Below, one piece after another: positions 11,410 to 22,069 of a DNA stretch of 64,000 nt; the first letter of the stretch is position 1; every line of letters starts with the position of its first letter. The stretch spans positions 239,865 through 303,864 of the forward strand of contig JXTB01000400.1 of the NCBI GenBank assembly GCA_002914805.1. Direction: 5' to 3'. This DNA is from Parasponia andersonii (taxonomy: Eukaryota > Streptophyta > Magnoliopsida > Rosales > Cannabaceae). Both the position numbers and the translations under genes were made by a program. A model generated the notes under the pieces. It was not told the origin of the DNA and made no database searches. It saw only the letters and a program-made list of their open reading frames with translations.

Positions 11410-12500
11410 GACGAAGTTGTTCTGCATTCCAAGCATGCTCGATCTTTTGTCCACCGATGCGAGCTAGGTTATATGTCCTAGGTCGAATGACGTTATCAAT
11501 AACATAAGCCCCTTCCCAGGAAGGCCCAAATACACCAGTACCATGTTCTTTATTATTAGGTAGAACTCGTCGAAGGAAAAGATCACCAACTTCAAAATGT
11601 CTACCTTTGACTTTGGAGTTATAATGTCGAGTAGTGCATTATTGATATGATGCAATTCGAAGTTGAGATTGTTCACGTCGTTCTTCTAAAAGGTCGAGTT
11701 CAATTCTCAGTAACACATCATTCTGATTTTGCTCATAAACAGATCACCGTAGAGAGCCCGCACCAATTTCAACTAGGATCATTGCTTCATATCCATAAGC
11801 CAGAGAGAATGGACTCTCTCCAGTAGTGGTTCGTTGAGTGGTGCAATAAACTCATAAAACTTCTGGAAGTACTTCTGGCCAAGCTCCTTTATGCTCCTCC
11901 AGCTTTGTCTTTATATTCTGTTTGAATATTTTGTTTATCGCTTTGACCTGCCCATTGGCTTGCGGATGAACAACATCAGAGAAACTCTTCTTGATGCCCA
12001 AGTTGTTGCAGAAGTCACATAACTCATCACAGTCGAATTGTTTCCCATTATCAGAAATTATAGTATACGGTATACTATAACGACAGATTATAGATTTGTA
12101 AACAAAATCTATCATCTTCTTTGCAGAAATGGTGCTCAAGGCCTCAGCTTCTGTCCATTTTGTAAAATAATCGACTGCGACCACTGCATATTTCAAACCT
12201 CCTCGTGCTAATGGAAGCATCCCGATAATATCAATTCCCCAAACAGTAAATGGCTATGGACTAGTCATTGTAGTTAAAGGAACATGTGGTTTTCTAGGAA
12301 TAGTCGCAAATCGTTAACATTTATCACACCTCCTAGCAAATTCTAATGTATCCTTCTTCATAGTTGGCCAAAAATACCCTTGTCGAAGAATCTTGTTTGC
12401 AAGTGCTTGCCCCCCAGAATGATTTCAACATATTCCTTCGTGAATTTCCCTCATAGTATAGCGTGCTTTTTTATCATTGACACATAATAATAATGGCGAG
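11410..12500 (-). pseudogene. integrase of the Tat element
   Basis: On the minus strand the zinc-binding part is visible (about 12290-12480: HEGIC, then NHSGGQALANK, RQGYFWPTMKKDT, CDKC). The catalytic core follows (11852-12220), with AVDYFTKWTEAEAL carrying the first Asp and ISDNGKQFDC the second; the HPQANGQVKAINKIFKQ block holds the expected Gln-Ala-Asn-Gly stretch. The C-terminal part (to 11410) has RHFEVGDLFLRRV and FGPSWEGAYVI. Stops break the frame at the GIC, CDKC, TTMTSP, 11852-11854, GSLR and ASYQ positions, so no functional enzyme can be made. Confidence 0.88.
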
Positions 12501-12823
12501 CTAAAACTCCTTCGATAAAGCTTTTCATCCTGGATGATATAGCGAGCTGCTTTCATGCGGAGTCACTTTGCATCGTCTTTGTTCTCAGGAAGATCACCAT
12601 TTTGTATATATTGCATTATGGGATCCATCCACAATGGTTTTTCGTCAACTAGCATAGCTACTTGGGGTTCGACCTCGATGCTTGGCGATACAAGAAATTT
12701 AACAGGAACTACCTTCAACAACTCTGCATCTTTCGTTGAAGCGAGCTTAGCAATTGCATCCGCCCGGGTATTTTCAATGCGAGGAAGAAGCTGAATATTA
12801 TAAGCAGTGAAGGTTAAGAATAA

Positions 12824-13114
12824 TTATTGCACCTTCTGCAAATAGGCCATCATTCTCTCTCCTCTCGCTTGGTAATCGCCCTTAACCTGACAAACGACCA
12901 ACTGGGAGTCGCTGTATACTTCAATCATCTCGACCTTCATTTCTTGTGCAAGCTTTAGCCCAGCTATTGGTGCTTCATACTCAGCCTCATTATTCGACGC
13001 TGGAAATTTGAAGCGAAGCGCATAGTGAATGTTGTGCCCTTTAGGACTGATTAAAACTAGGTCCGCACCTGCTCCATTTTTATTCGATGACCCATCAACA
13101 TAAAGTTTCCACAA
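12824..13114 (-). pseudogene. second (archaeal-type) RNase H of the Tat element
   Basis: WKLYVDGSSNKNGAGADLVL begins an RNase H fold with Asp in YVDGS, Glu in NNEAEYEA and Asp in VYSDSQLVV, so the first three catalytic acids are present. The C-terminal part with the last acid (RADAIAKLA) follows a stop near 12821. It lies downstream of the ordinary Ty3 RNase H. A dual RNase H arrangement is described for the Tat lineage and is the strongest lineage marker here. Confidence 0.85.
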
Positions 13115-13249
13115 TCTTGATGTATCTGAAACGGGTTCTTCGAGTACTCCCGTGGGAAGATCGACATCGTATGTAAATTCTGCGAGGGCCTGACCCTTTA
13201 TGGCAGTGCGAGGTTAAAAATTGATGTCAAATTGACTCAATTCAACAGC

Positions 13250-13756
13250 CTATTTAAGCAACCGTCCTGATGCCTCAGGTTTCTGTAGGACCTGTTTCAA
13301 CGGAAAATTCGTGAAAACCCTGATGGAGTGAGCATGAAAGTAAGGTCGAAGCTTTCTTGATATGATAACGAGCGCTAGTGCCAATTTTTCCATCTCTGGA
13401 TATCTGGTTTCAGCATCAAGTAATCTTTTACTTACATAATAGACAGGTCGCTGAATATTTCCCTCATCGCGAATTAATGCAGCACTCATCGCATACTTGG
13501 AAACAGTGAGATATAAGCATAATTCTTCTCCTAGGTTTGGCTTTGACAAGAGTGGAGGAGAACCCAAGTGCTTTTTCAACTCTTGGAACGCCTGCTTGCA
13601 TTCTTCCGTCCACTCGAACCTCTTTGATCCTTTCAATACTTCAAAAAAAGGTCGGCATTTATCGATTGATCTAGATACAAACTGACTCAGTGCAGCTACT
13701 CTTCCTGCTAAGCTTTGTATATCCTTGTATTTACGAGGTGATCGCATATCAATCAA
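13250..13756 (-). pseudogene. RT connection and first RNase H of the Tat element
   Basis: Contains SLAGRVAALSQFVSRS and RPFFEVLKG of the RT thumb/connection, then an RNase H-like region with VYYVSKRLLDAETRYPEMEK. Where ordinary Ty3 RNase H has a catalytic Asp, this copy reads YLTVSKYAMSAAL, as expected where a second RNase H has taken over. The frame is closed by TAG at 13250-13252 where the family usually has Trp, and by TGA at 13790-13792 upstream. Confidence 0.87.
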
Positions 13757-13789
13757 CGCTTGTATCTTCTGAGGATTTGCTTCGATTCC

Positions 13790-14284
13790 TCACTGATTGA
13801 CCATAAAACCCAGAAATTTTCCAGATCCTACCCCGAACACACATTTCTGGGGATTCAGCTTCATTTGATATTTTCGGAGAATTTTGAACATCTCATCAAG
13901 GTGCTTGATGTGATCTTCGGCCTTCTCCGACTTCACCAGTATGTCGTCGACGTATACCTCTATTGTCTTGTCAATTTCTTTTGCAAACATCATATTGACA
14001 AGACGCTGGTAGGTCGCTCCTATGTTGATAAGTCCAAAGGGCATCTTTTTATAATAGTATAACCCTCGATCGGTGATGAACGAGGTATGCTCCTCATCTA
14101 GCTTGTATATGGGGGTTTGATTATATCCATAATACGTGTCCATGAAACTTAAAAGTTCATGCCCCGATGTCGCATCTACAAGTTGGTCGATTCTCGGAAG
14201 TGGAAAGCTGTCCTTCGGGCATGCTTTGTTGAGATCGGTGAAATCGATACACATTCTCCACTTCCCATTGGGTTTGTTCACCAA
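13790..14284 (-). pseudogene. reverse transcriptase core of the Tat element
   Basis: Shows the RT block order: KPNGKWRMCIDFTDLNKACP, then SFPLPRIDQLVD, SFMDTYYGYNQ with a catalytic Asp, MPFGLINIGATYQRLVN, and the catalytic EVYVDDILVKS with its Asp pair. The domain is nearly complete but is cut off from its N-terminus by TAG at 14300-14302 (after YPD) and from its C-terminal part by TGA at 13790-13792. Confidence 0.93.
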
Positions 14285-14299
14285 AACCAGGTTTGCAAG

Positions 14300-15325
14300 C
14301 TAGTCAGGATAAAAAAACTCTCTTATGAACCCAATTTCGAGCAGCTTCTCCACCTCTTCTTTTAATGCGACGTAGTGCTCTGGATTTTTAGCTCTTCTTT
14401 TCTGCCGTACAGGCTTCTTTGTCAGATCTATGTTAAGACCGTGGCATATGATCCTCGAATCAATCCCTACCATGTTCGAATGTCGCCATGCGAAGACATC
14501 CATGTTAAATTTCAAAAAAGCGACCAATGAAGCTCGCACAGGTCCTTGAACCTCCATTCCAATCTTTAAAGTCTTGGAAGACATGTCGAATAATAAGTCC
14601 TCTAGATCTTCAATGAGTCCAATTCTGACCTCTTCGTCTATTTCTCGAGGATTGAAGTCTTCGCTGGTCGTTTCGATTGATACTTTCACTGACGGTTCAA
14701 CTGACGCTTTATCTGATGGCTCGACTGACGCTTTGTCTGATGACCCGACTGGAGCTTCGACTGACGCTTTGCCCGCTGCCTCGACTGACACTTCCTCTGG
14801 CAGGTGGACCATCTTTATGCAAGACTTCGCATCCTTTGCTGCGAGTTTCAGCGAGTTGTTATAACAAGTCCTCGCATCACATTGGTTTCCTCGCACCTCG
14901 CCTACCCTGTGTTGGGTCGGGAACTTCATAGTGAGATGGTAGATCAAAATGACGGCTCGAAGTTCCCTCACTGTCGGTCTTCCTAGCACAACATTGAATG
15001 CAGATGGGCAATCTACCACCAAAAACTGGGTCATTATCATTGAAACCCTAGGATAGATTCCAACGCTGACCATTAATTCAATCATGCCCATAGGCATCAG
15101 GCTATCACCAGTGGAACCATAGAGTGGAGTAACGGAAGGCTTCAAGTCGCTCTCATTCAACCCCATCTTCTTAAAGGCGTCGAAGTACAGGATGTCCACA
15201 GCACTCCCGTAATCAACCAACACTCGCCACAACTGTGTGCTTCCACAGTTAATTTTTATGACCAACGCGTCATTATACCGATAATGGACTTCCCTTGTGT
15301 CCTGTTCTGTGAAGGTAATGTCCAT
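14300..15325 (-). pseudogene. protease and RT N-terminus of the Tat element
   Basis: The retropepsin-like part has LVDYGSAVDILYFDAF, with the D-x-G-S catalytic motif, and VVLGRPTVRELRAV near its end. A linker carries four to six imperfect 8-12-residue repeats of the type KASVEPSD (DNA about 14680-14790). The RT N-terminus follows with KRRAKNPEHYVALKEEVEKL and GFIREF. A TAA lies just upstream, before RVPDMDITFTEQD. Confidence 0.88.
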
Positions 15326-15463
15326 GTCCGGTACTCGTTAAAGCTTGCGTGGACGCTGCTCAAGATACATGACGTTAGTTAATGGCTGTTGTCGAGCTTC
15401 TCGTGCATACCTGTCTTGAGCCCTTTTCGAATCTCTGCCAACATGCGGTCCTCCGAAGATAGT

Positions 15464-17173
15464 TCAGACTTCGCGCTGAATTTCTGGAGGTCGCTGTTGG
15501 TTTTCTTCTCGCCTTTCGTCGTTCTGCCTGGTGTACTGCCGCAGTCGCCCCTCTTTAATCAGCCTTTCAATTTCATCCTTCAAGGCAAAGCAATTATCGG
15601 TATCATTCCCAATATCATTGTGATACCGGCAGAACTTGTTGGGGTCGCGCTTTACCGTATCCCGCTTTATCGGTTCCGGTTGACAGTATCGCTCCTTCTG
15701 GTTTGTGACTGCATAAATATGATCTATGGGCGCGTTTAACTCAGTGTGATTATTGAACCACATGGGAGCTCTTGAAATCTCCTGCTTTTTGGGTCTAGGC
15801 TGATTCTCCGTTGGCTGTTCATTATTCCTTTTGTTTTTCTTATTACCATTATTGTTGGTAATGACCATGTCTTTAGTCGCATCTTTCCTTCCTTCTTTCT
15901 TTGTCTTTTGAAGATTCTCGCACGAAGATTCTACCCTCAGATGTCGACCAACCCTTCGGTAGAAGTCTTCAAGAGTTCTACATTCTCGCTCAAGTAATTC
16001 CTCCCAGAGTTTAATTTCTGGTCGCACCCCGGCCATCATTAGAGTTAGAACTTCTCCCTTAAGTGGGTTGTTGACCTTTGCTAACTCTGAGGTGAATCGA
16101 TTGAGATAAGATTGTAGAGTCTCCTCTGGACGTTGTCGGATTGTAGACAAGCTAACAAGTAGAACAGTGAAATTCTTTGCAGCTTGAAACTGTCTCAAGA
16201 ACGCTTTCTGAAGTTATTACCAGGACGAGATCGAGCCAGATTTGATTCCTTGGAACCACTTCTTTGCTGCTCCTGAGAGAGTTACAGTAAAACATCTGCA
16301 ACGTGCATGATCATTGACACGATGGAGTTCTATCAAGTCACTGAAGTGATCCATATGGTCCTGTGGATCAGTTTTCCCATCAAAAGTGTTAATGGTGGGA
16401 AGTCTGAATCCAGTAGGTAGGGCTGCAGCTCGAACTTTCTCGCTGAATGGGGATTGACGATACCCATCAGTGAGCTCATCGTCCCAACCAGCAAGTGCGT
16501 CTAATGCGATCCTTAAATTGTGAATATCGACATTCGGAGGGAAAGCATTATCTATTGCTGGCGGCAAGGACGGCCTTTGATTGTTATCTTGATGCATGGC
16601 GGGTTGGTCAGGTAGAGTCTTCTGTGATCTGTGAGAGGAATCCAACGAAATAGTGCGACGAGACTGACTTTGGTCATTATGATGCGATACGGATTGATCA
16701 TGGCTACGTCGTCGCTCCAAGTATTGTCTTAGGTCTGTAAGATCTTGTCTCGACTCTCTGCTGATTCTTTCGAAAACGCTTTTCGATGGTCGTTTTTGTT
16801 CGCTGCTCAAGCGATCTTGACTATCAGTGGATTTACGAGAGGGTAGTCCACGATTACGGTTAGTACTTGAACTCTCCGTACCAGATTCTGGAGGCAAGTT
16901 TGCGACTTTGCCTTTTCCTTTGGAGATGCGATCTTCATGACGCTCTTGCTGAGTTCTTGGCTGGTCGCGTCTTCTTGTCTCTAGGATCTGTATTCATTTC
17001 TTAAGTAGTTGAGCAGGATGTTCTTTGGGACATTCGTGCTGTGGTGGGGTTACCATCTGCCCTTCAGCAAGTCGCCGTAGGGTATCATTGATCTAGTTAG
17101 TGGCTTGCTGAAGGTTCACCAGTGTCTCCTCCATGCGATCCTATCTCTGGGTAAGGTTTTCTGATGCGGTCAT
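15464..17173 (-). pseudogene. gag of the Tat element
   Basis: The most likely start is the ATG at 17171-17173. The frame then crosses stops near 17140, 17090 and 16990 and a double TAA near 16214, so the gene is dead. The middle has the retrotransposon gag core (KWFQGIKSGSISSW, RFTSELAKVNNPL, LMMAGVRPEIKLW). The nucleocapsid end has a C-x2-H zinc-knuckle variant, CRYHNDIGNDTDNC (about 15590-15633), in which the usual second His is replaced by Asn. Confidence 0.88.
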
Positions 17174-17320
17174 AGTAGGCTGATCCTAAGCAGAGTCTGC
17201 CTGTGCAGCAGTAGTGCTTTGGGGTTAGTTTTGGCTATTTCCGATGACTCTGGTAGTGTTTATGGTGTTTGCTATTATTAAAAAAGTGAAATTTGACAAA
17301 CTGTTTTGTCGGAATAGCCA

Positions 17321-17334
17321 TTCTTCTAGCACCA
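17321..17334 (-). other. primer binding site
   Basis: Minus strand TGGTGCTAGAAGAA begins two bases inside the 5' LTR and starts with the TGG that pairs with a tRNA CCA end. I cannot say which tRNA. Confidence 0.65.
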
Positions 17335-17336
17335 AT

Positions 17337-18065
17337 TATTGATGGAGGTTTTGTCAACAATAAATTTAGAAAAAATTATGAGATGTGGCTTATGTAAATT
17401 GAGTTATTAATCAAAGCAAATAAAGAGACAAAATGATTTTATAGTGGTTCAGCCCCGAAAAAGATGAGCTTACGTCCACTGTTTTTCACTATTTTCTGGA
17501 GAATTACAAGAACTCAAAGTTACAATGTGTTATCTGGAAAGAGGAAGAAAACAGTTAAGAATTCCTTAGCTTCTCTTGATCCAGAAAAAGTATCTCTCTC
17601 TCTATGTTCTCAAAGTCCCCGAAAAAATCAAAAACTCGTCCCCTCACTGAAGCATTGAGTTTCCTTTATATACATGAGGGTAAATATTCCTAATTGTGAA
17701 AATGGGTAACTATACAATCGGATAATACAATTTGAGTAACAATATAATTGAGTAATCACTTAAATCGGATAACTGGTCGAACTTGAAAGATAAACTTTTG
17801 TTTCCCTTTCCTTGTAGGTTACCCGTTTGACGAAGCAGAGATTAGTTACCTTTTCTTTCAGATTGCATATAACTTATTCGGAGGAGGTCGCACGTAACTC
17901 CTGCGGTAGAAGTCGCACATAACCTATTCGGTGGAGGTCGCACATAACCTATTCGGTGGAGGTCGCACATAACTTATGCGGTAGAGGTCGCATGCAACCC
18001 TTTCGGTTGAGGTCATACTTAATCTTACTCATACAACCTGACATAGGATTTTAGACCGCACAACA
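17337..18065 (-). repeat. 5' LTR of the Tat element
   Basis: Direct repeat of 8432-9137, about 23 bases longer through one additional 24-25-bp tandem unit (near 17935-17960). TATA-like sequence at 17664-17674. Its inner end reads CAATA instead of CAACA. Confidence 0.93.
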
Positions 18066-19896
18066 CTATCAATATTTCTTTTCCACATAAAATATCTAAA
18101 CAAAAATTAATCAAATCATTTTGGTTATGTCATGTAAGTCATGCATTAAAATTGAGTTAGATAATAATGATGATCACATGTACGTACGTATTAAAGATGG
18201 AATATGAGGTTAATATTCCTTGCAATTTGCAAGAAGGATCAAGTGATTTTTCCTCGAAGTAGCTAGGCCTCAAAAACTTAATAACATCTCCAAAAGCAAA
18301 GCTGTAAAGCTAATCTGTCCCCACTTGATTGAAATTAATGGAAATACTATGACCTGTGCGTGGAACATCTTCACGTATATTGTTCACACGAGAGAAAAGG
18401 AAAGCCAAGTCTACGATCCCTACCCACTAACTCAAGCAAAAAATCCATAAAATCCCAACTACTTAGTGTGTTTGTGGTTCACATGGAGTCAAAAAGTTCC
18501 ATCCAACCGAAAATTTTGAAATAAAAAAATACATAAAATATAAAAGCTTCACTTGTCATCTAAGAAATAATCAAAAATTACCCCAAAAAAAAATATTTGG
18601 TTGGATTTTAATTAAGCATTGACTTATTGTTGTGTTGACCAAAAAAAGCATGACCTAAGCGGCATGATATTGTTGCATAGTGGAGATATGAGACAACAAT
18701 ACATGCAAATTATTCAATATCCTAAATCTTAAAGCAAGATCATTAACATAATCACTTCTTTTGCATAAGTAACTTAATTATTGGTTGGCAATTTGGCTTC
18801 CAATTATTTTCTCATGAAAAGAAAGGGTTCGGTAGAGGAAGACCATGGTTTAGGGGCATAACAAAAGGTATTTATAACTTTATAACTTTTATTTATTTAT
18901 TTAAGTTTGGATAATATGTTTTAATTCTAAAAAATATATAGTGTTAATCCATCTAAGCACAAAATCATGCTAAACACAAACAAAAGTTATTTCTTAAGAA
19001 ATAAAGTAGTTTCTAGAAGTTCCGTTAAAAAAATTGTTTCTAGAAATATTGTTCTGAAAAAAAAAAAAAACAGAAGAGGATGAATATGTGATTTTATTTC
19101 ATTTGAAGCAAAAATTTTTTTAAAAAAATGTTTTTGACAAACCCAGGTTTTAATCAAATCTTCTAAAAGAAGTTATTATTGTTACTGACAAGGGGAAAAA
19201 AGAAAGAAAGAAAATGGCGGAGTATTTTCTTAAAACCAGAACACACACATCAATAACTACATGGTAAAATGTATTATTAAGCTGATTGTTACAAGTTAGT
19301 GAGTTACAACCGGTGGAGCAAACTTGTACTCGGTTAATGTTACTTCCAAGAAAAGAATGCCTAGATAATTAAGATATCAAGACATAATTAGGTAAAAATT
19401 CGCTTAAATGTTTCGCCAAATAATTTTTACACACTGAAGCTTACAAGCAAATAAATCGTAATTATGAAATAAATTGAAACAAACAGAAATACAAGAAATT
19501 AATGTATAATAAACCTCGCTGTTATTGCTTCTAACTCCCCCCCCCCATCCTCTAATAGGATTTCCAATTGACCTTGGTAAAATGTATGAATAAGTAAAAC
19601 AAAAAAAATTATAACCAAATCCCAAGCAACATTTTCAGTTAAAATATAGTCAACGTACAATTTAAGAATAATTATGAGTCATGACCATATAATTACACCT
19701 TTATTCAAAGAGAACTTAGAGAAGCTTTGCCAAGTAAAAATGAAGTAAGGCGCCTCTTTCTCCGAAGAAGAAAAATCTGGTGCTTTTATTAAGAGCTTCT
19801 ATTTTTGGTTGACACTGACGAGCTTTTTATTAAAAGCTATAAATATTTTTTTTCCTCTTATTTTCTTTCTCTATAAACTAATATAGATTTCTCTTA
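18066..19896. other. intergenic, no gene seen
   Basis: AT-rich sequence with no plausible coding region or obvious repeat. Confidence 0.55.
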
Positions 19897-20268
19897 GGCT
19901 ATATTTGATAGGGGAGAAGTAGAGTAGTAATAACAAAGAATGTAAGAAGGAAAGAGAATACAAAATAAGGAAAAGAGACACTAATCTCTTGAATTATTTG
20001 GTAAAAATAATGTAGAGTAGGAATGATCGAGAGTATTTAATTATAAAATTATTATATTATCTATTTTAATTTTTAAAAATTAAAATTAATTGACTTAATG
20101 AGTAAATTTGTCAATTCATATTTTTTTTCTTTTTAATTTTCTCTAATCCTTCCAATTTGGGAGGATGAATTTTTGTGAGCTTCGAGGGAGACCCTCTTCC
20201 ACGTACTAAACACAAAATTATAGCTCTTCTTTCGTCTCTCTCCCCTTCGCCCCTCTCCAAACATAGCC
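19897..20268. mobile_element. Tourist-like (PIF/Harbinger) MITE
   Basis: A 372-bp element with terminal inverted repeats: left GGCTATATTTGATAGGGGAG, right (reverse complement) GGCTATGTTTGGAGAGGGGC. TTA flanks both ends (19894-19896 and 20269-20271), the target duplication expected for PIF/Harbinger MITEs. No coding capacity. Confidence 0.75.
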
Positions 20269-20271
20269 TTA

Positions 20272-21690
20272 ACAATGCTAAAGACACTAAATGTCATTTA
20301 ATTCTCGCCCACTACCATGTTATGAACCAGTTAATTGTTGTGTTGTAATTAGTGAACACCGTTTAACTTACATTATAAAAGTTAGTAACATAATTTAATG
20401 CAAAAGTGATAAATAAATTATCGAAATAGATTATGTCCAAAATTTTATAAACAAAAAAATAATCTCGGTTTTACACCATCCAACTTGTATTTAATGAAAA
20501 TAAAACAATAAAAAATTAGTAGATAACCAGTTAAATACAAAAATCAAATTATAAATTACTCATAATAATTTATATACAACCAAAAAACTATTGTGTTCTT
20601 CTAACAAATATAAATGAGTCACATACTTTTTTTTTTTGAAAGGAAAATGAATCAAATAATTCAATCGGGGTACACCATGAGTTTTGATCAGAGATATATT
20701 TTCTTTATTTCGGATCACTTTTCAACTTCTATCACTAGAATTAGCTCTTTCGAACCATATATCTTAACTTTTTTTTTTCCTCCCCTTTTTGGAAAAGATA
20801 TCAAAATGGATACTATATGTTTCATAATTTTGTCACAAAAATATCATTATACCAAAAGAAGGCATAAAGTCAATGTCCAGGTTCATACGGCGTTTGATGC
20901 GGAAAAAGACCCAAAATACCGGTTACTCTCTCTACCTTCCTCAGTCCAATATCGCACCATCATCATTGTCATCATCCACTTTCTTTTTTCTGGTAAATAA
21001 TTTGTATTTTTGATTTTGACACAAAAATGATAAATATATTGGTTAACTGAAAAAAAAAAAAATCCCAAAGAACAGATAATCTGCATAATAGATCACAAAA
21101 TTGTACATTTAAAAGCTCTTTAAATTTCTATATTTGTGTTCAAAGTATTTGACATCAGAAATAAATATGAAATTTGGCATCAATAGTAGTAATCTGGACC
21201 ATAGAACTTCTCCGGGGGTGTTCTGAAAAATAAGTCACTTTAGTTGTAAATTATCTGTAATCATAAAATTACCATCTTTTTAAAGATTAGTCAATGGTTA
21301 CAAACTTTGTAACCACTTACATGAAGTATTACTACTTTAAAAAGTTATTTTTTTTAAATACTCTTAAAAAAATTATTTAGTCAGGTATATTTTCCAAATA
21401 AACAAAGTGTCCTTAGTTCGAATTTAATATTCACGTCAATAATTTGTACATAGATGATAAACATCTGGCTAAATTTTAAATATACTGTTATAATTTTACG
21501 CGAGTGAAAATATAAGGGTTATTTTGCAATATAGTAATTTTTTTGGGTTTTTTATTTTCAGTTAATCCAATAAAATAAAAATAATAATAAAAGAAAAAAC
21601 CTTAACCCAAGCCCAAAGGGTTCAATATTGGACCCCAAAGTGAGTCTTTAACCAAACATACCCATCCAACCATTCATGTCTTCTTCTTCC
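20272..21690. other. intergenic and upstream region of the NT-C2 gene
   Basis: No recognised gene. The 128-codon frame at 20614-21000 has no domain or coding signature. Confidence 0.5.
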
Positions 21691-21696
21691 ACAGTG

Positions 21697-21746
<50 letters not shown>

Positions 21747-21781
21747 TTTATGACCTGCCCTTCTCTTCTCTCTCTCTCTCT
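21697..21781. repeat. (CT)n tract in the 5' leader of the NT-C2 gene
   Basis: CT dinucleotides at 21697-21744 and again at about 21771-21781, 290-370 bases upstream of the ATG. CT-rich leaders are common in plant genes. Confidence 0.8.
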
Positions 21782-21898
21782 AAACAAGTTTTTCATATAA
21801 AAAAAAACATATAACGGCATATTCTTCTTCCCCATCATTCTCTCTCTCCCTCTTTCTCTCTGTACCTATTCCAAGCTTTTCTCGGAAAATAAAGAAAA

Positions 21899-21951
21899 GA
21901 TTTGAAATTTTCCCGTGAAAATTCGGATTTGAAATTTTCCCGTAAAAATTC
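21899..21951. repeat. 26-bp tandem duplication in the 5' leader
   Basis: The unit GATTTGAAATTTTCCCGT plus AAAATTC occurs twice, differing by one base. Confidence 0.8.
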
Positions 21952-22069
21952 TTTCTTGGGTTTTTTTTTCCCTTTTTCTCGGGAAAATTTAGTTTTCTAG
22001 GCTAGATTTTTTCTGGGTGTTGAGTTTTTTTGGTCTCCGAGGCTGTTTTTCTCATCTGGGTCTCCGAGA

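Larger units (their letters stand above)
8432..18065 (-). mobile_element. Ty3/gypsy LTR retrotransposon, Tat lineage, decayed
   Basis: A complete but inactive element, about 9.6 kb, with coding strand minus. It has two LTRs starting TGTTG and ending CAACA (CAATA at the inner end of the 5' LTR). A PBS lies two bases inside the 5' LTR and a G-rich PPT abuts the 3' LTR. Domain order is gag, protease, RT, RNase H, second RNase H, integrase, then a long 3' region carrying an opposite-strand ORF. The second (archaeal-type) RNase H plus the antisense ORF are known marks of the Tat/Retand group. Flanking five bases are ATATC (8427-8431) and CTATC (18066-18070), a 4/5 match as an aged target duplication. 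By eye the first 370 aligned LTR bases differ at about 20-25 places, so the insertion is not recent. An N gap (11046-11409) hides the pol/antisense-ORF junction. Confidence 0.92.

Noticed and set aside
10558..11454. 298-codon minus-strand frame through the N gap
   Set aside because: Antisense shadow of the coiled-coil ORF joined artificially across N.
8427..18074. Longer TATCAATAT repeat on both sides of the Tat element as its target duplication
   Set aside because: It is offset from the LTR ends by different amounts, while 5-bp duplications are expected; the 4/5 ATATC/CTATC match is the better reading.
20614..21000. 128-codon plus-strand frame
   Set aside because: Starts in a T-run, composition is Ile/Phe/Ser-rich as expected for AT-rich DNA, no motif.
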